Below are positions 57,856 through 64,000 of a stretch of DNA of 64,000 bases, piece after piece. The DNA lies in contig MU277679.1 of assembly GCA_022385805.1 (NCBI GenBank), forward strand, positions 62,001 through 126,000. Reading direction: 5' to 3'. A program made the position numbers and the translations under genes. Under the pieces are notes generated by a model. That model was not told the DNA's origin, searched no databases, and worked only from the letters and a program-made list of their open reading frames with translations. Origin of the DNA: Pilatotrama ljubarskyi (taxonomy: Eukaryota > Basidiomycota > Agaricomycetes > Polyporales > Polyporaceae). How positions within the stretch are numbered: the stretch's first letter is position 1; each line of letters starts with the position of its first letter.

Positions 57856-58811
57856 ATGAGCCACTTTCTCAAGATCGCTTCACCGAGGCCTCAGAAACCA
57901 GCAGCCAGCTACGCGAAGATCCTCACATGGCAGGAATCGGACTCTTTGTCGCTGTCGAGTGGCACAGAATCGGCGGAGCAACGCTACACAGTAAGTCAAC
58001 GGTCCGGTGCTCGCAGATTCTCCTCCTGACAATCGTACAGTACCCGAAGCATCCAGACGCTCAGTCACAACACCTTTCCTTTGCTCTCCTCCATCCCTGG
58101 GCGAGCCACATTCCCAAGGATCGCCCCCTCGACGCCCAACTCCTCCTAACTGCCCTGCTCAGCCGAGCGCCGCAGTGCCCTCCACTTCCACAAAACACCT
58201 TCCTTCCTACCAGGCTTACGCGCGGCGATAAGACAGTCGAGGAAGCAGAACGGCGCGCGATGCCTCCCATCGGTACGGGGCGTCCTACGTCAACGGGCGA
58301 AGCCGTGTTGGACCCGGGTGCCGAGAGCTTCGTAGGACGCGACGGGACTCGCTGGCCCATGCCACCGATGGAGTGTCGTCCATACGGTGCATGCACAAGA
58401 GCGGCAGCTACGCCGTCCAGCTGCTCAGACATCAGTCCGAGACCTTCCTCTCCCCTCTGCGCCACGACGCCCGAATCTTCGACATCCGAAGACGAGGTGA
58501 ATACCCCACCGCCATCGTCCCCGCTCTCTCTGGCCGAGCTCGGACGCGACTGGTACGCGTCCTTCGGCAAGGAGCTTGGAGCGCGCCCGATCCCTGTCCA
58601 AGTCTCTGCCTTGGGACGGTCGCGCGTTATGATAGCCCCAAGCGTCCTTCAACACTTAGGGACCGCTAACGCCGGCGGCGACGGAATACTAAATCCTGCT
58701 CGTCTAACAAAGGCCCGGGGAGCTAGCGCGAGCACCGCGTTCTTCGTTGGGCGGGATGGTAGCCACTGGCCGCTTCCGCCTGGAGACCTCGTCCCCTGGC
58801 GTGTCCCATAG
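57856..58811 (+). CDS. Hypothetical protein with duplicated VGRDGxxWPxPP motif
   Basis: Exons 57856-57990 and 58041-58811 give 301 residues. I chose the ATG at 57856 because it lies downstream of TATA boxes and its frame joins the second exon across a consensus 50-nt intron. No known domain. Two related motifs stand out: SFVGRDGTRWPMPP near the middle and FFVGRDGSHWPLPPG at the C-terminus, separated by a disordered Ser/Pro region with TPPPSSPLSLAELGRDWYAS. The repeated motif ends in an invariant W-P-x-P-P. It may be a short binding motif. Coding status moderately sure. Confidence 0.6.
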
Positions 58812-59131
58812 CGCAGTTCGAAGGGGGGGTAGTTCGTATACACCTAGGAGCGCCGCGGACTGGGATTGCCAGTGTTGTGCCGGCGCGGGCTGGTCCACAG
58901 CTCTCGGTCTGCCGAAGGACTCTGGAGGCTTGTATACACCTGTGTTGTAGTTATAGGACCGATGTGTACGAGTATAATATCAGCGTCACCGTGTCGAATA
59001 GCGTTGCCTACGGTGGCTAGCCTCTTGCCTCTCGCAGAATGCACTTCGCGGCCGATGCGGGTTAGCAAAGTTTGAGAGCTCCACCGTCATACTCCTAGAG
59101 TGAGAGATGCTCATTAGATCAAGTCGCCAAC
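58812..59131. other. Spacer before tRNA cassette C
   Basis: No gene seen. Confidence 0.4.
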
Positions 59132-59205
59132 GGGTCGGTGGCGTAGTTGGTTATCGCATCTGTCTAACACACAGAAGGTCCTCAGTTCGAACCTGGGCCG
59201 ACTCA
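59132..59205 (+). tRNA. tRNA-Val (AAC), cassette C
   Basis: Same 74-nt sequence as 5321 and 25960. The preceding GCCAAC matches the leader of the cassette A copy; the trailer matches cassette B. Confidence 0.95.
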
Positions 59206-59569
59206 TTTTACCAGTGTCGGGAGGTGAGACGCAACTTGAGAATGTTTCCTTCGTACTGTGTGTGGTGTTCAGCAGTTTGCAACTCAGCCCTCAGTTTTGG
59301 AACGTAGTATTGTCGTGTGAATGGCAAAGAGCGGCCTGAACGTCGTACACGGCGCCACGAGTGCTCTGGCACGAAATATACTCGGGTACAGTGATTATCC
59401 TTACTGGCTTCACTGGGTGAAGGTTCCTCGGCTGCGATTGCCTATCGTTCTGCGAGCTCACGTTTCGAAAATAATGAGACGATTGGCACTCACTTGTATG
59501 CCTCGTATGAGGGCTCCGGATCCAACACATAGCGCATGAAGAACGGAAACCGGGGAGAAGATACAAAAA
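59206..59569. repeat. Conserved spacer of tRNA cassette C
   Basis: Homologous, with substitutions and small indels, to 26034-26400 in the same orientation. Non-coding. Confidence 0.8.
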
Positions 59570-59641
59570 TGACCACCGCAGGGGTCGAACCTGCAATCTC
59601 CTGATTCGTAGTCAGACGCGATGCCATTTCGCCAGGCGGCC
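59570..59641 (-). tRNA. tRNA-Arg (ACG), cassette C
   Basis: Intact 72-nt copy with a five-T terminator, converging with tRNA-Val at 59132. It is the intact equivalent of the pseudogene at 26401-26450. No divergent partner follows it. Confidence 0.95.
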
Positions 59642-60220
59642 ATGAGGTTACGGGCGTTTTACAACTTTAGGTACGGCATGTCCTACTCAGAATTGCTACA
59701 TAGTCGTCCGTCACGGTGGTCGACTTCACTGTCCCTTCATTACAATGTATCGAGTGCCTCATCTATATCTCACTGTCTACTCTGCAGCCTGGTCGGTATC
59801 TGTAAAGGAAGCCCGTAGGCCCCTGGTATGACTCGGAAGAACCTGTACCTGTGAATGTCCCGTTCTAGTCTGTGGTGCAACGAGTCGTCGGTCTGCAACC
59901 GGCTCGGAATCCTGCACCGCGCGAGTGGCCTCTCCTACACCGCGTCCCACGTAGTTGTACGCATGCAATCGATCATCCGCTTCGGCGTTGAGCGATTTTG
60001 TGCCTGCGGTGATCGCACGCGATGAAAACGCGGGCGGACGACGACGGAGGGTGCAGCCCGTGACCTTGCGAGCGTAAGGAAGGGGTCTTCGGTACTGTCT
60101 ATGTGTGCCTTGAGTTATACGGCGGCGAACCCCTGGTGCGGCCGTGTTTCTTCGGGCTTTCTATCCTTTGCTGATGATAGGCATAGGGAATTGTGCACCC
60201 CGCGCGCGCCGGTGCAATGG
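59642..60220. other. Spacer, no gene recognised
   Basis: Nothing supported. Confidence 0.4.
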
Positions 60221-61541
60221 CTACCCTGGCCCGGCGGGGGTGGTCGGCGTGGAAATCGAGTCTAGTTGGAGCCGGACAAGCTTCGTCGACCTCCGCAGAC
60301 GCGTCAAGCGCGAAGTACCGAGTGTGCGAGACAGGAGGTCGATCTCTTCTTCGTAGAGAAAGGAGAGGTCGATCATCTGCCGTGCTTCGTCCTCATCGAT
60401 GTCTCCCTGACTTGAGTCGCCTCCCTCGTCACACCCCTCCACAGGCGCGCGCGCTGGTTCTGTAGACCATCGCCAAATGTACGAAGAGGGCCACAGGCCA
60501 TGGCAGGGCTTGCAGGCAGCGAACCTGTGACAGACCGGAGCCCCAGAGCGTGTCAGCGCCGTCCCAGTGAACAACGCTCGGACGACGTCCGATCCCATAG
60601 CGCGCCGGGAAGACAACTTAAGAAGGTCATCGGGGACGTCCAGGCACCGAACTGGTCGCCACAGTGGCGTACAGAGCGACATCGGGGACTCCGCCGAGTC
60701 CCAGCTGCCTTCCGGCGAGGTTGAACGATGTGGCGACATGCAAGGCGTGAGGTCCATAGGCCGTTCGCTGTCGTCTGTCTCCGAACACGCTCGCGGCCGA
60801 GCTGTTATCGGGGAAAGGAAGGTCAGATCGAGATAGGTCACCGGGTCAACCTGTCCGCGTTCATGTCAGCCGGCTGCGCACAAGGTGTCTACCATAACGC
60901 ACCATCCTCCTGTCTCCCGTTCTCGGATACTCGACATCGATGTGCTCTTCCAACGCCAGAGGCTGCACACAGACTCTCATAAGAATACGACCGTAAAAAC
61001 AGGTATGAGGACATACCGTTTGTGAGCTCGCCAGCTGGATACTTAGTGGTTCCAGGCGTCGGAGCTCGCCGTCGTATTCGTCTGCAAGACTCCGTAGCGT
61101 CCCGTGGTTGTCGGCGGCAGGGAATCCCTCAGAAAGCAAAGGCGGCCAGCGTACTACCGGCGATCCTGACCGTAGTGGTGGCCAAGGATGCCATTCCCGA
61201 GGTGCGTACTTCCTTTCATCCTTGCACCGGTCAAACTGATCATGACCCCATAGACCAAGGGCCTGAAGCAATAACTCTTTCAAGTTTTTCTGACACGTAA
61301 GACCGGTAGATGCTCGTACCGTAGCTTGTGCGAGAGGAGCGTCCTTGTTGGGATCGATGTTGGCCACATACTCCGGAGCTCCGTCGCAGGTTTGCACCGC
61401 AGGCTTTTCGTGCCTCTTAGCATGAAAAGCCGACGGAGGCTCATCCACGATCGTTGATGGCAGATAGATGTTCTCTGATGCCGGCCAGAGTCTGTCGAAT
61501 CTGGGGCCGTAGTGAGTCTGAGAGGTGAGTTCGCCGTGCAT
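60221..61541 (-). CDS. Putative hypothetical gene, structure unresolved
   Basis: Minus-strand coding potential in patches: a possible start MHGELTSQTHYGPRFDRLWP at 61541, a middle block containing LADEYDGELRRLEPLSIQLA (about 61130-61020), then EEHIDVEYPRTGDRR near 60935, and a C-terminal block MIDLSFLYEEEIDLLSRTLG (about 60375-60315). Candidate GT-AG pairs exist (for example near 61330 and 61010), but the frames do not join unambiguously, particularly between 60920 and 60800. No domain is recognised. It could be one gene, two, or a decayed one. Confidence 0.3.
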
Positions 61542-63203
61542 CTTCGGTCGAGCTTGTGTATTGATTGCAGATCGGATGGAGTTGTGTTGGTGTAGAAATC
61601 CTGAATGCGATGGATAGCCGCGACTCGACGCCGTCTGAATGGCTTCGAAGAGGACCTGAGGTCTGTAGTTGAGGGAGTCTCTAGGCGGGCGTTTGCGGAC
61701 TTCGCGCTCGTGGGTGAAGTTCGGCAGGATAAACAGCCAGGCGCGTCGTGTCACATGGGGGCGACGCAAAGACGCCTTTGTTTGTACGCCCGTCTCCCTC
61801 ATTGTTCTAGTCGCTGGTCGCTGACGCCGTCGTCCAGTGAACGCCAGCATGAACACAAGGTCCGACATACCATGGTCTAACCTCTCACCCATTTCTCGCC
61901 AGTGAGTGTGCAGTCCAGTATGGTAGAGAGTATGCCGAAGGTAATAGAAGGTAATGAGTGCGTACGACTGGAGTGCCGACCCGTCTTATAAGCCGCAGCC
62001 GGGCAACGACATCGACAATGGCTTTGTATAAGCTCTTAGGCTGACGGGTAGGTCAAACACCGTGTATCAATCCTACCTCGGTGGAGATCGCTCAACAACC
62101 TCTCTGTTTTGTCGGTGAGGCTCTGTCTGTCACCTCCTCACATACGCCGTCCTTTGGCCATTGACGCGAAGACACCGGCTTTGTTTCAATGCGAGTCACT
62201 ATTCTCAGTCACTCGAATGCTGTAGGTCTCTACACGAAGAGTTGACGCTGAGATTCCAATTCTATAGAAAGCTACATCTTGTGAAGCAGGGCAATCCTAC
62301 GGGGCTGAATCCGTTTGACAGTCGTGCTGGCGCCTGAATGGACGATTGCTATGCACAAGGGGCTGCTACGTCGTTTCTGGACGCCTAGCCGACATGGTAA
62401 GTGCTTGAGTCCCGGATAAGCGAGCACCCATTAACCTCGAGATTTGCATATAACTCATTGACAGCTCAGCGGTCGTCATAGATCGTGTCTGGTCTGCTAT
62501 AAGTAGAACAATGGCTGTGTTCAGAGTCTGAGCGGATGCATATCGAGGGTCCTCGTTTTGAACCAAATCGGGTATGTGCTGACGCCTCGGAGCGACGGAA
62601 TGAAGTGCTGAATGGTCGGTGGTTCTGCCTGCAGGAATGTTTCAATGCGAGCTCCACCGGCACCGAGCACTTCCTTCCCTACGGAGCCAGCCGATCCCTC
62701 GCAAACTTCGGCATTATCATACTATCCGACGCGGATGAGCCCAACGCTCCGTTGCAATGTTGCGTGGAGGTGTGACGCATGCCTTCACGCCTTGCATCAT
62801 CAGTAGGGGCCGGGCTGCTGCTTCTCTGATCAGCGAAGACAGGTGTCTCTCAGAGGCCAGTTCTCTTAGTCAGTGACAGCAGTAGCATCGCCATACACTT
62901 CTGCCTCCTAGAGGTGTATCGTTGACTGCCACCAGTCTCGTTGGCCTTCTCACATGGCGAAGAATGGAGGACATCGAAGCGGGGGCCCGTATGCAGGATT
63001 GACCGCGAGTGATGCAATGGTTCATGTTGCATCATCGTCAGCATTTCGACATATATAAACGTCGCTGCCGAGTGCCTACGCCTCAGCGCAGCGCTCCAAC
63101 CTCGTACTGCCGGTAGGTCGTCTTGCGTGTACCGACTGCGGCGGACGGCTTACGTCCTGTTCGCTCGTGCAGATCCTCGTCGCTTACAGTGTTCGAAGAC
63201 ATC
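61542..63203. other. Spacer before mucin-like gene
   Basis: No gene supported over about 1.6 kb. A TATATAAA at about 63052 lies 150 bp before the next start. Confidence 0.4.
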
Positions 63204-64000
63204 ATGCAGCTCACCGTCTTGGTCGCTCTCGCCATTGGCATCTCCACCACAGCGGCGGTCCCTATCGGTACCCCGTACAACAACACCTACCCACCCATTC
63301 CCTTCCCATTCCCGCCTCGTCCTTGGCCATCCGGGACCCGCGGCGGCGCTCGTCCTTCGGCCGGGCTTGGAATTTTCAGGGATATCTCATTCCCGTCCGG
63401 CTTCCCGTTCAACGGGAACCCTACCAGCTCCCCGTTCCCTCCCTTCCCTTCCGGTTTCCCGTTCCCCCCTTCCGGCACTCCTACGGATACGCCTAGCGTA
63501 ACAGTTTCGTCTGAGCAGCCGTCTGCGACGTCCGAGGCCTCAACGGATTCGCCTTCCGAGAGCCCGACCTCTACTAGTGACGTGTCGGCTACCCCGACCG
63601 AGGAGCCCACCACGACCAGCGAGGTCCCGACGACCACCAGCGACGTGCCCACTGAGACGACTGATGTTCCGACTCAAACGACGGACATCCCCTCCGACAC
63701 CAGTGATGTCCCCACTCCCACCGACACATCCGCTCCAACCGACACTGCCGCTCCGACCGACACTACGTCTCCCACCGAGACTGCTACTCCGACCGACACC
63801 GACACGGCTACTCCCACTGACACCGACACTGCGACGCCTACGGACACCGCTGCTCCCACAGACACCGCTACCCCCACGGAGACAGCTGCTCCTACGGACA
63901 CTGGATCTCCGACCGACACTGCTACTCCTGCGGACACCGACACGGCTACTCCTACCGATACTGACACGCCTACGCCCACGGACACCACGAGCCCCACCGA
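63204..64000 (+). CDS. Secreted mucin-like Thr/Pro/Ser-rich protein (3' partial)
   Basis: An open frame runs from ATG 63204 to the window edge without a stop, at least 265 residues. Signal peptide [20 protein letters not shown]; then a Pro/Phe/Gly-rich segment with repeated FPSGFPF and FPFPP; then a low-complexity region of Thr, Pro, Ser, Asp and Glu built on TDT-A/T-PTDT-like units of 6-9 residues. Such regions are normally heavily O-glycosylated and belong to cell-wall or GPI-anchored proteins. The end, where an anchor signal would be, is outside. The opposite strand shows a long Val/Ser/Gly frame that is only its shadow. Function unknown. Confidence 0.75.
   Translation, partial: MQLTVLVALAIGISTTAAVPIGTPYNNTYPPIPFPFPPRPWPSGTRGGARPSAGLGIFRDISFPSGFPFNGNPTSSPFPPFPSGFPFPPSGTPTDTPSVTVSSEQPSATSEASTDSPSESPTSTSDVSATPTEEPTTTSEVPTTTSDVPTETTDVPTQTTDIPSDTSDVPTPTDTSAPTDTAAPTDTTSPTETATPTDTDTATPTDTDTATPTDTAAPTDTATPTETAAPTDTGSPTDTATPADTDTATPTDTDTPTPTDTTSPT

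Noticed and set aside
63287..63997. Minus-strand Val/Ser/Gly repeat proteins
   Set aside because: Antisense of the mucin-like repeats, whose plus-strand frame has a signal peptide and promoter.

Overview
The window looks like a GC-rich chromosome segment from a basidiomycete fungus, most likely an agaricomycete. Genes are interrupted by many 42-65 nt GT-AG introns, and several gene families fit that group: a secreted GH16 glucanase, tandem BCS1-like AAA ATPases, a pair of CsbD/Hmp1-type stress proteins, and F-box and BTB proteins. This placement is inferred from gene structure and content, since no taxonomic marker such as rDNA is present. Exon structures were reconstructed by hand from splice consensus, reading frame and family motifs. 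The spliced lengths were checked to be multiples of three for most genes; entries say where they were not.

Layout: 1-4440 is the 3' part of a SNF2/RING ATPase. 4708-5394 is a tRNA-Arg/tRNA-Arg/tRNA-Val cassette. A secreted GH16 enzyme lies at 7823-9106. PEX7 and a SIRT4-like sirtuin sit head to head (11536-14612). Two adjacent genes (15105-19116) encode a domain with an exact C-x2-C-x19-H-x3-C pattern that I cannot name. Then come an EFM7-like methyltransferase, a Ser/Thr kinase, CRIPT and a cysteine-rich single-pass membrane protein (to 25111). 25517-26682 holds a miniature inverted-repeat element and a second copy of the tRNA cassette.

From 27357 onward: an F-box protein, an RNase P p40-like subunit, pantothenate synthetase, an intron-bearing tRNA-Ser, dolichyldiphosphatase, an MFS transporter, a C2H2 factor, two tandem BCS1 paralogs, a disordered protein and a BTB protein (to 49346). 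49861-50344 contains four hairpin repeats with compensatory arm changes. 51065-51997 is a Tc1-like foldback element. Next are a divergent CsbD-like pair, two hypothetical proteins and further tRNA genes, including a third Val/Arg cassette (59132-59641). The window ends inside a mucin-like secreted protein (63204-64000).

The identified genes are mostly housekeeping functions: peroxisomal import, NAD-dependent deacylation, CoA precursor synthesis, tRNA processing, dolichol recycling and mitochondrial assembly. I see no biosynthetic cluster. The unusual material is the repeat-rich tRNA islands, the covarying hairpins, the foldback element and the unnamed finger-like domain.
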